Origin: an uncultured Oscillibacter sp. | GTDB lineage: Bacteria > Bacillota > Clostridia > Oscillospirales > Oscillospiraceae | DNA length: 64,000 bases | Direction: 5' to 3' | Assembly: GCA_900770295.1 (NCBI GenBank) | Contig: CAAGJQ010000089.1 | Location: 39,888 to 103,887 of the forward strand | In this document: positions 39,319-49,254 of the stretch, piece after piece | Layout: every line of letters starts with the position of its first letter | Position numbering within the stretch: position 1 is the first letter of the stretch | Notes under the pieces: model-generated | Told to the model about the DNA's origin: nothing | Databases searched by the model: none | The model's input: the letters and a program-made list of their open reading frames with translations, nothing else | Made by a program: the position numbers and the translations under genes

Positions 39319-40207
39319 ATTCGAGGATGGGAAAAATTCCCTGCCAGCCGCTGCCGGAGGCCAATACCGCCTCTGCCCGGGGCAGCAGACTCCGGGAGAA
39401 CTCCGTCAGGCAGGCGGCAGCCTCCGGCCCCAGCTCCAATCGCCCCGCCAGACGCTTCCCCGCCTGTTCCAAAAGGTGGTGCCTCCTGTCCCGGCCCGGA
39501 GGCCCCAGCAGCTTTGTCAGCTGTTCCCAGCCCGATGCTGTCTGCCCCAAGCTGCTGACGTCTCCCTCCGTGAGAGTCAGGCCCAGTGCCGCGGCAGCCA
39601 CAGGCTCATACAGGTTCACCAGCAGCTCCCGGTGCCCTCCCGGACAGACCGACATCAAAACCCGGCGGACTGCCGCAGGGTCAAACCGGCGGAGGAAAGC
39701 GTCCTCCGCCGCCAGCTGCTCCAGATACGCCCGCACATACAGTACGCCTCCCAGCTTCTCGTCCGCTGGCCGGCACAGCTGATAGTCAATGTCACAGGGA
39801 ACCTCCGCGGCGAAAAAGCGGGGATCATACACCCGGAAAAAGTCCCCGATGCTCTGTAAAGTCTCATCTAGGGAACGGCTCTCCTCCCGCAGCGCGCAGC
39901 GGCAGGCCCGTTGGTACAGCAGCCGGGTCCGGCCCACCTGCCGCCGGACCGTCCCCTCCGCCGCCCGCAGCAGCTCCGTGGAGTCCTCCTCCAACAGTGC
40001 CCTAGGCGGAAGTCCCTGCTCCCGGAAGTGCAGCTCCAGTGACAGGCGGACGGACGCCAGCAGTGCCTGGGCGGTCTCCTTGCGGACCGAGGTGCTCTCC
40101 CCCATGGTGTACCGCTCCGTCTGCCAGGCCAGCAGCCGCCACAGTCTGGTCTGGTACTCCAGCGCCTCTGCCGCCGTCAGGGGCGCGGTCATTTTTCCGG
40201 ATTCCAT
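39317..40207 (-). CDS. DUF6179 domain protein
   Basis: This 296-aa, soluble, mostly helical protein is of unknown function. Recognisable blocks are LTAAEALEYQTRLWRLLAWQ, TERYTMGESTSVRKETAQAL and FFRVYDPRFFAAEVPCDIDY with YPLC-like YQLCRP. They match the DUF6179 family of Clostridia, as far as I can recall. GGAGG lies 7 bases before the ATG. The gene overlaps the upstream DUF6323 gene by 19 bases, so the two are coupled. No enzymatic motif was found. Confidence 0.7.
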   Translation of the reverse strand: MESGKMTAPLTAAEALEYQTRLWRLLAWQTERYTMGESTSVRKETAQALLASVRLSLELHFREQGLPPRALLEEDSTELLRAAEGTVRRQVGRTRLLYQRACRCALREESRSLDETLQSIGDFFRVYDPRFFAAEVPCDIDYQLCRPADEKLGGVLYVRAYLEQLAAEDAFLRRFDPAAVRRVLMSVCPGGHRELLVNLYEPVAAAALGLTLTEGDVSSLGQTASGWEQLTKLLGPPGRDRRHHLLEQAGKRLAGRLELGPEAAACLTEFSRSLLPRAEAVLASGSGWQGIFPILE

Positions 40208-40626
40208 GTCTCATCCTCCATTCTCTCCCGCAGTTCCCCCAGGGAAAAGCCCTCCAGATACGCCATGGCCCCCCGGGCGCCGTCGAAGCCCCTGCGGAGA
40301 AAGGCCAGCAGCGCCCGGTCCGGCACCAGGTCTCCCGCCTCTCCCTTCCAACGGTAAAAGATCTCCTGCGCCGCCAGCAGAGTCTCTGCCCAGTCGGATT
40401 GCTGCAGATAGGGCGAATCGCACAGGGTGTCTATCAGGGCCGGTAGGATGCCGTTCCCAAACTCTACCCGGCCGGTATCCGCCAGAGCCCGCTCCCGTCC
40501 TTCCGCCAAAGCCGCCATCTCCTCTTCCGTCAGTGTGAGGCCGAACGCCGCCGTCCTGCTGTTGCACTCCTCCAGGGTCCGTACTGTCTCCGCCTGACGG
40601 AACAGATCTGTCCGCTGTATCTCCAT
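40189..40626 (-). CDS. DUF6323 family protein
   Basis: This 145-aa soluble protein starts MEIQRTDLFRQAETVRTLEE and contains TAAFGLTLTEEEMAALAEGR, FGNGILPALIDTLCDSPYL and LVPDRALLAFLRRGFDG. The LTLT(E)xE block also occurs in the DUF6179 partner (LGLTLTEGDVSSLG), which hints that the two share a domain. GGAGG 7 bases before ATG. It heads the two-gene operon. Function unknown. Confidence 0.7.
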   Translation of the reverse strand: MEIQRTDLFRQAETVRTLEECNSRTAAFGLTLTEEEMAALAEGRERALADTGRVEFGNGILPALIDTLCDSPYLQQSDWAETLLAAQEIFYRWKGEAGDLVPDRALLAFLRRGFDGARGAMAYLEGFSLGELRERMEDETWNPEK

Positions 40627-40727
40627 CCGATCACCTCCGCGCCCAGCTTACCGCGCTGTCCGCAGCAGGACAAGACTTGAAATTTTGCCCGTTTTGTGGT
40701 AATGTAAAATAAAAAAGTAAAAAAAAT

Positions 40728-40764
40728 ATGGAGGAGGAACCCGCTTCAGGGGGTTCTCCTCCAT
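40728..40764 (-). terminator. Terminator of the PadR-DUF2812 operon
   Basis: A ~14-bp stem with one bulge (ATGGAGGAG...CTCCTCCAT). On the minus strand TATTTTTTTAC follows; on the plus strand GTTTTTTC follows. The rest of the 264-base gap 40627-40890 shows no gene. Confidence 0.75.
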
Positions 40765-40890
40765 GTTTTTTCATATGGTCTCCTCCGTCTGATCGTAAAT
40801 GCCAATTGATAAAACTGCTCCAACCCGATTCCGCTGGGATAAAGGCTGCGATCAACAGAGCAAGATACGCAGGAGACCCGGCCGTTCCTC

Positions 40891-42027
40891 TCAGGGGCCT
40901 CCCGCCGCAAGCTCCGCAGCCACGTTCTCCATACTGCCGCCCAGATCCGCCGGAAAATCTACCCACAGGGCATATACGATGGTCCCCTTCCGGATCAGGA
41001 GCATCTGCCTGTCTCCACCGGCCAGCAGGATCGCCTCGTCAAACGCCTTATTTTCCACAACCGTCTCCACGGCACCAGGCCGATTCTCCAGAAATTCCGC
41101 CTTGCGCTCCCGATACAGCGCCTTTGCCAGCAGTTCGAATCGCAGGCGGTCGGCGGCGTTGCGGACATGCTCTCCGCTTTCGCCCCGAAACTGGCTGCCG
41201 GTGCGGGCAGCGGCCAGAGCTGTGCTCTGCCATGCGTAGTTGTCTGTTTCAAATTCCCAGTATGCCTTGTCCGTCCCCTCCACCAGGGATGTCGGCGCGG
41301 TATAGGGCAGGCCGGCGGTATCCGGCTCCGATCCCCGGAAAGCGGAGACGGCATTGCCAAAGAGCATCAGCACCCAGGTCAGCAAAAACAGCAGCGTAAT
41401 GGCCCGCTGCCACCGGCGGTCCCGCCGCCAGTTTCCGGCCGGCGGCAGCACTCCCGCCGCCATCTGCCGCCGCACCCGCCGCAGGTGCCACAGCCGCCGG
41501 ACCATCACCACCGCCAGAAAAATCAGGAACAGCAGCCAGACCAGCCAGTACAGCTCCAGGTTCAGCAGGCATTCCAGTGCCGGCTTTCCGGAGAGCAGCA
41601 CCGGCAGCGCCAGCACGCCCAGAATCAGCGCTAACCAGAACCAGCCCGTCAGCCAGCTGCGGCGCAGAGGCTTCTCCCAGGCCCAGATCCAGGCCACGGG
41701 ATCGGTGTCCAGCTCCGAGGCCGTTGGATCGCCGCAGTAATAGACCTCAAAATCAGAGTTCTCATCTCCTCCGATCACAGCGGTGCAGTCCCAGCCCATC
41801 TCCCGATAGGCCTCTCCCCGCTCCCGGCGGGCTTCCGGTGTCTCAGGCCGCTGGGGCTGGAGGCGCACCCGGTATGTCCCCGGCTTCATGGCCCTGAAGG
41901 TCGCCAGCCAGCAGCCGCAGCCCGTCAGCCGCCAGCCCCTGCCGGCCTCGTCCTCCAGCCACTGCTGGATAGCTCCGGGATTCCACAGCTCCCACGGGCG
42001 CAGCGTGCGTTTCTTCTGTTTTCTCAT
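40891..42027 (-). CDS. DUF2812 domain membrane protein, PadR-controlled
   Basis: This 378-aa protein has an N-terminal soluble DUF2812 part (EDEAGRGWRLTGCGCWLATF, REMGWDCTAVIGGDENSDFE, EVYYCGDP). Two TM helices follow at about 128-148 and 155-175, another near 210-230, and then a C-terminal domain of ~150 residues. DUF2812 proteins are typically encoded beside a PadR regulator, as here, and may sense or modify the membrane. It overlaps the PadR gene by ATGA. Function unknown. Confidence 0.82.
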   Translation of the reverse strand: MRKQKKRTLRPWELWNPGAIQQWLEDEAGRGWRLTGCGCWLATFRAMKPGTYRVRLQPQRPETPEARRERGEAYREMGWDCTAVIGGDENSDFEVYYCGDPTASELDTDPVAWIWAWEKPLRRSWLTGWFWLALILGVLALPVLLSGKPALECLLNLELYWLVWLLFLIFLAVVMVRRLWHLRRVRRQMAAGVLPPAGNWRRDRRWQRAITLLFLLTWVLMLFGNAVSAFRGSEPDTAGLPYTAPTSLVEGTDKAYWEFETDNYAWQSTALAAARTGSQFRGESGEHVRNAADRLRFELLAKALYRERKAEFLENRPGAVETVVENKAFDEAILLAGGDRQMLLIRKGTIVYALWVDFPADLGGSMENVAAELAAGGP

Positions 42028-42341
42028 AGGCGTTCCTCCTCCCGGTCACCGTCGGCGACGCAGAGCTTCAGACGGCTCAGCTCCTGCCGGAACAGCGCCC
42101 GGCCCCGTTCCGTGATGGCGTAGGTCCGCTTCCGGCCCTCCACCGCCGTCTCCCGGATCAGACCCTCCTCCACAAATTTTGCCAGAATGGTATACAGCGT
42201 TCCCGGTCCCAGGGACACCCGGCCCGCCGTGATGTCGTCCACAAACTGCACGATCTCCGTGCCGCACCGCTCCTGCCGCAGCAGGGACAGCAGTACGTAG
42301 AACATGCTCTCAGTCAGGACTTTCAACGGCTCCTTCGACAT
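42024..42341 (-). CDS. PadR-family transcriptional regulator
   Basis: This 105-aa PadR protein has LTESMFYVLLSLLRQERCGT, the winged helix SLGPGTLYTILAKFVEEGLI and the wing GRKRTYAITERGRALFRQEL. I set the start at MSKEPLKV: GGGGGAGAGG lies just upstream, and longer frames read through the promoter. Two perfect 7-5-7 palindromes in its promoter make autorepression very likely. It regulates the operon with the DUF2812 gene. Confidence 0.92.
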   Translation of the reverse strand: MSKEPLKVLTESMFYVLLSLLRQERCGTEIVQFVDDITAGRVSLGPGTLYTILAKFVEEGLIRETAVEGRKRTYAITERGRALFRQELSRLKLCVADGDREEERL

Positions 42342-42354
42342 ACGCCTCTCCCCC

Positions 42355-42412
42355 AATATCGAAACACGATATTTCTTGTTTTCAGTATAATATCGTCTTT
42401 CGATATTGTCAA
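42355..42412 (-). promoter_or_regulatory. PadR promoter with two identical operators
   Basis: On the minus strand TTGACA (42412-42407), 17 bases, TATACT (42389-42384). Two AATATCG-N5-CGATATT palindromes occur, at 42355-42373 (just downstream of the start) and 42389-42407 (exactly filling the spacer). Confidence 0.88.
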
Positions 42413-42550
42413 CAGCCAGGTGTACCATGCTCTGGATTTTTTCCAATTGCCCCAATGTCCGGAAGACCTGCCAGGTTTTGAGGGTTGCTTCCTGCCCCTG
42501 GTGTTCGGTATCATTTTTTGCGGAAAACACCACAGAAAGGAAGAACCCGA

Positions 42551-43333
42551 ATGAAAAAGGAAATCCTGTGCGGCCTGCTGGCCGCCGCTTCTCTCGCTCT
42601 CCCTGCCCGGGCGGCCCGGACCGTGCCGGTGCAGGTGGACGGGGACCGGCTGGCCGGGACCTCCTATCTGGAGCAGGGCGTTACATATGTGCCCCTTCGA
42701 TATCTGCTGGACGCCTTCGGCGGGTGGGAGGTCTCCTGGGACTCCGATAGTCAGGAGGCGGTGGCCGTCTCCGGCAGGACCCGTGTTGCGGCGGACCCGG
42801 CGGAAAACACCGTCACCGTGGACGGCACCACCTATGCCGGTCAGGTCACGGTCCGGAACGGCCGGACCTATGTCCCCCTGCGGCTGGTGACGGAGGCCCT
42901 GGGCGGCAGCGCCCAGTGGGACCCCTATCTCAGCGGCGCCGCCGTCACCTCCGCCGGGGCGGACTACGACGCGGCAGACCTGTACTGGCTCTCCCGCATC
43001 ATCAGCGCTGAAAGCGGCGGCGAGTCCATGACAGGCCAGCTGGCGGTGGGCAATGTGGTTTTGAACCGGGTGGCCAGCCGGGAGTTCCCCAACACCATTC
43101 CCGGCGTCATCTTCGACAGGGTGGACGGTGTGCAGTTCGAGCCTGTGGCAAACGGCACCGTTTACAACACGCCCACAGCCCGGTCCGTGGAAGCGGCCAA
43201 ACGGGTCCTGGACGGGGAGCGGGTCATCGGCAGCGCCCTGTACTTTTACGCTCCCGCCCTCTCCCAGGGCGTTTGGATCAACGCCAACCGGACGTACTAC
43301 ACCACCATTGGGTGCCACCGCTTCTACCTGTAA
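42551..43333 (+). CDS. SleB-like cell-wall hydrolase with copper-amine-oxidase N-like domain
   Basis: This 260-aa secreted protein has a signal peptide (MKKEILCGLLAAASLALPARA). A copper amine oxidase N-terminal-like wall-binding region follows, with two copies of the YVPLRxLxxAxGG motif at about 45-58 and 107-120. The C-terminal SleB/hydrolase_2 domain includes LYWLSRIISAESGGESMTGQ, GNVVLNRV and ALYFYAPA. SleB enzymes are lytic transglycosylases of the spore cortex, so a sporulation or wall-turnover role is likely. AAAGGA precedes the ATG by 9 bases. Monocistronic, divergent from padR. Confidence 0.85.
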   Translation: MKKEILCGLLAAASLALPARAARTVPVQVDGDRLAGTSYLEQGVTYVPLRYLLDAFGGWEVSWDSDSQEAVAVSGRTRVAADPAENTVTVDGTTYAGQVTVRNGRTYVPLRLVTEALGGSAQWDPYLSGAAVTSAGADYDAADLYWLSRIISAESGGESMTGQLAVGNVVLNRVASREFPNTIPGVIFDRVDGVQFEPVANGTVYNTPTARSVEAAKRVLDGERVIGSALYFYAPALSQGVWINANRTYYTTIGCHRFYL

Positions 43334-43362
43334 TTGACTTTTCACAGGCCTGGGACTAAAAT
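43334..43362 (+). promoter_or_regulatory. Promoter of the TIGR04255 gene
   Basis: TTGACT (43334-43339), 17 bases, TAAAAT (43357-43362). It begins right after the SleB stop codon. Confidence 0.65.
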
Positions 43363-43393
43363 AGACTCATCAATCTGTAAAGGAGCATGTCTC

Positions 43394-44188
43394 ATGCTGT
43401 TCTCAGGTCATCCCAGGACCCACTATGAAAAAGCCCCGGCCCACGAGGTCATCTGCCAACTGCGGTTCCCCACCATCCTCACCATCAACAATGTGGAGCC
43501 CGCCGATTTTCAGGAGGCCATCCGGGAAGAATTCCCTCAGTACGCCCGCCGGCAGGATGTGTCCGCCCCCAAGGTCACCGGTCTCGGCGGCCCCAACCCC
43601 AAGGTGGAACAGCAGCCTCCCGTCACCAACTATAACTTCCTGTCCGCCGACGGCCAGTGGAAGCTGAATCTGACCAAGGACTTCATCGCGCTGTCCACTC
43701 TCCACTACTCCCGGTGGGAGGAGTTTGCCCGCCAGCTGGACAAGCCCCTGGCCTCCTTTATCAAGCTGTACAAGCCCGCCTATTTCCAGCGGGTGGGCCT
43801 GCGGTACGTCAATATCTTCTCCCGTCAGCGGCTGGGGATCGAGGGCGAAAAGTGGGCGGACCTGATTGCTCCCGCCTACACCGGTCCTCTCTGTGAGCCG
43901 GACGTGATTGAGGAGAACTTCCTCAACTGCGCCAGCGATCTGCTCTTCCGGCTGGACTCCAGCTGCCAGGCCAAGATCCACGCCGGCCCCGGCCGTGTCA
44001 AGACCTCTGCCCCCAACGTTCCCCAGGACCCGGAGGTAAAGTTCATCTTTGACATGGACCTCGCCATGGTGGGAAACACCCCCTGCACGCTGTCCGCCGC
44101 CGCGCTGGAGACCCTTCACGGCCACGCCACCCGCATCTTTGAGGGCGCTGTCACCGACCGGCTGCGGACCGCCATGGAACCGGTCTGA
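43394..44188 (+). CDS. TIGR04255 family protein
   Basis: This 264-aa protein matches the sporadically distributed TIGR04255 family: HYEKAPAHEVICQLRFP at the start, RWEEFARQLDKPLASF, YFQRVGLRYVNIFSRQ and a C-terminal VTDRLRTAMEPV segment. The family is found in scattered bacteria, sometimes in defence-like contexts; its activity is unknown. AAAGGAG lies 8 bases before the ATG. It has its own promoter and terminator, so it is monocistronic. No nuclease or toxin motif is seen. Confidence 0.8.
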   Translation: MLFSGHPRTHYEKAPAHEVICQLRFPTILTINNVEPADFQEAIREEFPQYARRQDVSAPKVTGLGGPNPKVEQQPPVTNYNFLSADGQWKLNLTKDFIALSTLHYSRWEEFARQLDKPLASFIKLYKPAYFQRVGLRYVNIFSRQRLGIEGEKWADLIAPAYTGPLCEPDVIEENFLNCASDLLFRLDSSCQAKIHAGPGRVKTSAPNVPQDPEVKFIFDMDLAMVGNTPCTLSAAALETLHGHATRIFEGAVTDRLRTAMEPV

Positions 44189-44214
44189 GCTTTCTTCTGG
44201 TTGCAGACAAACTT

Positions 44215-44255
44215 TTACCCTGTTGTCCGTTTCCGGGCAGCAGGGTAATTTTTTT
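44215..44255 (+). terminator. Terminator of the TIGR04255 gene
   Basis: An 11-bp stem (44215-44225 with 44238-44248, one G-T pair) followed by seven Ts. Confidence 0.85.
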
Positions 44256-44259
44256 GTAA

Positions 44260-45744
<1,485 letters not shown>

Positions 45745-45773
45745 TTCCCTCGGACATTCCATTCAAATCGTCA

Positions 45774-45817
45774 AAAAGGGCGGACCGCAGAATTTTCATT
45801 CTGCGGTCCGCCCTTTT
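45774..45817. terminator. Bidirectional terminator between gdhA and the RsiV-like gene
   Basis: A perfect 20-bp stem (45774-45793 with 45798-45817), loop TTTC, with A-rich and T-rich flanks. Confidence 0.9.
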
Positions 45818-45828
45818 CATTTTGTTCT

Positions 45829-46662
45829 TTACCCGGCGATCTCGAATTCCACGGTGCCCATAGCGCCGATTGCCACGGTATAGGGGGCGAACACCACCAC
45901 GGGAGCCCCATCCCCGTTCAGATAGAACTGAGTGGTCTCGTCAACGGTGGTAAAGCCGCCCATGCTCTCATCAAAGTACACGGAGGGATCTTCCGCCGCG
46001 GCCATCTGGGCCTTGATGGACTCATTGCAGATATCCACCCAGTCCGCGCCCAGCACATCCGCCAGGGTCAGCTCTTTGCCGTTGGCCAGATCCAGGTTGT
46101 AATAGACCTGCTCCTGATACGCGCCGGCGATGGAGACATAGCTGTCCACCACAAAGGAGACCGTGGTGTCCGTCTGGGACTTGATCTCATAGGTGACGCT
46201 GACCTGATTGTCATGCCGCTCCCAGTCCTCCTGGGTCCCGCCGGTGGCAAAGAAGGCGTCCTTGTACTCCGCGATCAGCTGTTCGCCTTCCGCGATCTTC
46301 GCATCCACCCGCTCCTGGATCTCCGCGTCGATCTGAGCCGCGAAGTCCGAACCGGTGAGGCCGGGCTGCTCTACCTCCACGGTGCGGTCCTCGTTCTCGT
46401 CCGTGAAGCTGCGGACCGTCAGCACCTGGAACAGTCCGCCCAGCACCGGCACGTCCGCCGCCGCGGCCGCCACGGTGGGCGAGAGATTCAGCACTCCCAC
46501 GACCACCACGAAACAGGCGGCCACAGTGCCCAGCCGCCGCTTCCAAATCCGGCGGGCCCGGTTGGCCTTTCCCTGCCGGATGCCGGCCTGGACCCGGTCA
46601 TTCAGCTCTTCGGGAATGGGGATCTCCTCATATTCCATCTTTGCGTTTTCAAACTCTTTCAT
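45829..46662 (-). CDS. RsiV-like membrane anti-sigma factor (DUF3298)
   Basis: This 277-aa protein has a ~42-residue cytoplasmic sigma-binding segment (IPIPEELNDRVQAGIRQGKA), one TM helix at about 45-62 and an extracytoplasmic domain. The domain reads VSVTYEIKSQTDTTVSFVVD, SYVSIAGAYQEQVYYNLDL and GKELTLADVLGADW, then a DUF3298 region. This is the RsiV pattern: in Bacillus and Clostridioides RsiV binds lysozyme and is cleaved to free SigV. It overlaps the sigma gene by ATGA. Whether lysozyme is the signal here is inferred from family. Confidence 0.85.
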   Translation of the reverse strand: MKEFENAKMEYEEIPIPEELNDRVQAGIRQGKANRARRIWKRRLGTVAACFVVVVGVLNLSPTVAAAAADVPVLGGLFQVLTVRSFTDENEDRTVEVEQPGLTGSDFAAQIDAEIQERVDAKIAEGEQLIAEYKDAFFATGGTQEDWERHDNQVSVTYEIKSQTDTTVSFVVDSYVSIAGAYQEQVYYNLDLANGKELTLADVLGADWVDICNESIKAQMAAAEDPSVYFDESMGGFTTVDETTQFYLNGDGAPVVVFAPYTVAIGAMGTVEFEIAG

Positions 46663-47156
46663 GTCAGTTCGACTCCTTCCAGCGATACTCTCAGTTTTTT
46701 CAGGCCCGTGTACAGCCGCGTTTTCACCGTGCTCAGGCTCACCCCGGTGACGTCGCTGATCTCCTTCAAAGACAGGTCCTCGTAAAACCGCAGCTTCACG
46801 ATGGTGCCGATCTCCGCAGGCAGCGCGTCCACCCGCTGTGCCAGCGTGCCGTCGGCGGGCAGGGGGTCTTCATAGCTGCCCGCGTCCAGCGCCTCCGGCG
46901 GCACAAAGGCGACCCGCTTCCGCTGCCGCAGCATGTCTGTACACACATTGACCAAAATGCGGTAAAACCAGGTGCGCACAGCGTCCGGCTCCTGCAGGCT
47001 ATCCTGTTTTTCCAGTGCCCTGCAGACAGCGGTCTGCACCGCGTCCAGGGCCTCTTCCCTGTTCTTCAGATAGCTGTAAGCCAGACGGTAAAACCGCGCC
47101 TGCTCCTCCACAAGAAATGTTGTCAGGACTTCTTCCCGTATCTTTGCCACATCCAT
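46659..47156 (-). CDS. sigV: SigV-like ECF sigma factor
   Basis: This ~165-aa sigma factor has region 2 (YRLAYSYLKNREEALDAVQT, TWFYRILVNVCTDMLRQRK) and region 4 (LPAEIGTIVKLRFYEDLSLK, VSLSTVKTRLYTGLKKLRVS). The ATG at 47156 is only 2 bases from AAAGGA; the in-frame GTG two codons on (47150) has an ideal 8-base spacing, so the true start may be there. An ECF-type promoter upstream suggests self-activation. It is coupled to the RsiV-like gene. Confidence 0.88.
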   Translation of the reverse strand: MDVAKIREEVLTTFLVEEQARFYRLAYSYLKNREEALDAVQTAVCRALEKQDSLQEPDAVRTWFYRILVNVCTDMLRQRKRVAFVPPEALDAGSYEDPLPADGTLAQRVDALPAEIGTIVKLRFYEDLSLKEISDVTGVSLSTVKTRLYTGLKKLRVSLEGVELT

Positions 47157-47182
47157 GGTCCTTTCTGTTGTATTCTGCTTGA

Positions 47183-47211
47183 TAGACGGAGAGACCACCG
47201 GAAAAGTTTGC
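47183..47211 (-). promoter_or_regulatory. ECF-type autoregulatory promoter of sigV
   Basis: On the minus strand GCAAACTTTT begins at 47211 and CGTCTA lies at 47188-47183, 17 bases between AAAC and CGTC. This resembles the AAC...CGTC promoters of SigV-like ECF factors. Confidence 0.6.
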
Positions 47212-47242
47212 GCTTTTCAAAAAAATTTTACCACATGTGAAA

Positions 47243-47270
47243 AGAGGCGGACCGGTCTTGGTCCGCCTCT
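47243..47270 (-). terminator. Terminator of the MacB-type operon
   Basis: An 11-bp stem (47243-47253 with 47260-47270), loop GGTCTT, with TTTTC following on the minus strand. Confidence 0.7.
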
Positions 47271-47273
47271 CTT

Positions 47274-48515
47274 TTATTCATACCGCAGCGCGTCGATGGG
47301 GTTCAGCTTGGCCGCCTTATTGGCGGGCAGATAGCCGAACAGTACACCAATGCCCACACTGACGCCGAAGCTGATGAGAATAGCCCCCAGAGACGGCGTG
47401 GCGTTGAAGGTGATGCCGCTGGTGCCCAACTGCGCCACCAGCATCCCGCCCAGAACGGAGCCAATGCCCGTGGCCACCAGACAGCCGAACAGGATGCCGA
47501 TGATTCCACCCATGGCGGAGGTGGTGCCCGCCTCGATGATGAACTGCCGGCGGATGTCCCGGCGCCTGGCGCCCAGGGACTTGCGGATGCCGATCTCCCT
47601 GGTCCGCTCCGTGACGGAGACCAGCATGATGTTCATGATGCCGATGCCGCCCACCAGAAGGCTGATGGCGGCGATGGCCACCAGCACCAGCATGGCCACG
47701 CCCATCATGGCGTTGATCATGTTCACCTGGTCCAGCATGGTCTCGATGTAATAGGCGTCCTCGTCCTGATAAAAGGTCCACAGCATGTTCTGGAGCAGCG
47801 CCTTGCCCTCGGCCACCGTGTCCCGGGACACCGCCATCACCTGATACAGCGTGACTGTTCGGCTGCCGGACATCTCCATGGCGTTTTCATAGGGGATGTA
47901 CACCACGTCGTCGCCGGACCCCTCCCGCAGCTCCTCCAACTCCTGATCCATGACGCCCACCACGGTATAGGGGGCGCCGCCGATGGTCAGGGTCTTGCCC
48001 AGGGCGTCGCCCCGGAAGGCCTCCTGCTCCAGATAGGCGCCGATGACGCAGACGTTCTGCCTCCGGGACACATCCACGTATTGGAGATACCGCCCTCTGG
48101 CCAGGGTGTCGCCGTCCAGGGTGGTGCCGGTGTCCGCGCGGTACATGGCCTCGCTGACGCCGTAGATTTTTGTCTTTTCAAACTCCAAGTTCCCCTGCCG
48201 GACGCCGGTGCCGCCGGAGACCCAGGGCGTCACGCCGCTGAACACATCCGGATGACTGTCAATCAGATCGTACATCTGCTGGGCGTCCAGGTTCATGGTC
48301 GTACCGTCGCCCCGTCCCCAGCTGTAGGCATAGATCTGGTTGATGCCCACCTTGTCCACCTGCTGCTCCACCATGCCGGTAAGGCCGTTGCCCAGAGAGA
48401 TGATGATAATGACCGCCCCCACGCCGATGACGATGCCCAGCATGGTGAGAAAGGCCCGCATTTTGCTGGTCCGCAGGGATTTCAGCGCCAGCTTGAAGGA
48501 CTGGGACACATTCAT
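47274..48515 (-). CDS. MacB-type ABC transporter permease
   Basis: This 413-aa FtsX/MacB-family permease has an N-terminal TM after SFKLALKSLRTSKMRAFLTM, a large periplasmic-type MacB_PCD loop (about 45-270) and three C-terminal TM helices. Family blocks are LLVGGIGIMNIMLVSVTERT, EIGIRKSLGARRRDIRRQF and GYLPANKAAKLNPIDALRYE. It exports peptides, antibiotics or lipoprotein-like molecules with the ATPase gene upstream, which it overlaps by ATGA. The substrate is unknown. Confidence 0.92.
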   Translation of the reverse strand: MNVSQSFKLALKSLRTSKMRAFLTMLGIVIGVGAVIIIISLGNGLTGMVEQQVDKVGINQIYAYSWGRGDGTTMNLDAQQMYDLIDSHPDVFSGVTPWVSGGTGVRQGNLEFEKTKIYGVSEAMYRADTGTTLDGDTLARGRYLQYVDVSRRQNVCVIGAYLEQEAFRGDALGKTLTIGGAPYTVVGVMDQELEELREGSGDDVVYIPYENAMEMSGSRTVTLYQVMAVSRDTVAEGKALLQNMLWTFYQDEDAYYIETMLDQVNMINAMMGVAMLVLVAIAAISLLVGGIGIMNIMLVSVTERTREIGIRKSLGARRRDIRRQFIIEAGTTSAMGGIIGILFGCLVATGIGSVLGGMLVAQLGTSGITFNATPSLGAILISFGVSVGIGVLFGYLPANKAAKLNPIDALRYE

Positions 48516-49249
48516 GCCTCCGCCTCCTCTCCCGCTTCCTCCGGCTGGACCACGGCAAGGGGGTCCGCCGCGTCGCCGTCGTAGATGATCCGGCCGTCCT
48601 GGAGCCGGACAATGCGCTTCGCCCTTACGGCGATGGAGTTGTCGTGGGTGATGAGGACCACAGTGTCCCCCTCCCGGTTCAGCTTCTGGAGGAAGGCCAG
48701 CACCTCCCGGCCCGTCCGGGAGTCCAGGGCGCCGGTGGGCTCATCCGCCAGGATGACGGAGGGCTCTCCCGCCAGGGCCCGGGCAATGGACACCCGCTGC
48801 TGCTGGCCGCCGGAGAGCTGGCTGGGCAGATTCCTCTGTTTATCCGCCAGCCCCACCCGTTCCAACGAGCGGATGGCCCGCTCCCGCCGCTCCTGGCCGG
48901 GAACGCCGGCATAGAGCAGCGGCAGCTCCACGTTCTCCAGCACCGTCAGCTTGGGGATCAGGTTATACTGCTGGAAAATGAAGCCCAGCATTTTGTTCCG
49001 GATCTCCGCCTGCTGGTCATCATCCATGGTGGACACGTCCACGCCGCCCAGGCGGTAGGTGCCGGAGGTGGGCACGTCCAGACAGCCGATGATGTTCATG
49101 GCCGTGGATTTGCCGGAGCCGGACTGGCCCACGATGGCCACGAACTCCCCCCGGTCGATGGTCAGGCTGACGCCGTCCAGGGCATGGACGGCCTCGGCGC
49201 CCATGGGATAGATCTTGTAGACGTCCCTCAATTCAATCAGATGCTCCAC
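48512..49249 (-). CDS. MacB-type ABC transporter ATPase
   Basis: This 245-aa ATPase of the LolD/MacB group has Walker A GQSGSGKST, the signature LSGGQQQRVSIARALAG and Walker B VILADEPTGALDSRTG with the switch ITHDNS. The start is GTG, 9 bases after GGGAGG that overlaps the end of the adaptor gene; only 5 bases separate the genes. It drives the efflux complex with the permease and HlyD-like adaptor. Confidence 0.94.
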   Translation of the reverse strand: MEHLIELRDVYKIYPMGAEAVHALDGVSLTIDRGEFVAIVGQSGSGKSTAMNIIGCLDVPTSGTYRLGGVDVSTMDDDQQAEIRNKMLGFIFQQYNLIPKLTVLENVELPLLYAGVPGQERRERAIRSLERVGLADKQRNLPSQLSGGQQQRVSIARALAGEPSVILADEPTGALDSRTGREVLAFLQKLNREGDTVVLITHDNSIAVRAKRIVRLQDGRIIYDGDAADPLAVVQPEEAGEEAEA

Positions 49250-49254
49250 CGGGC

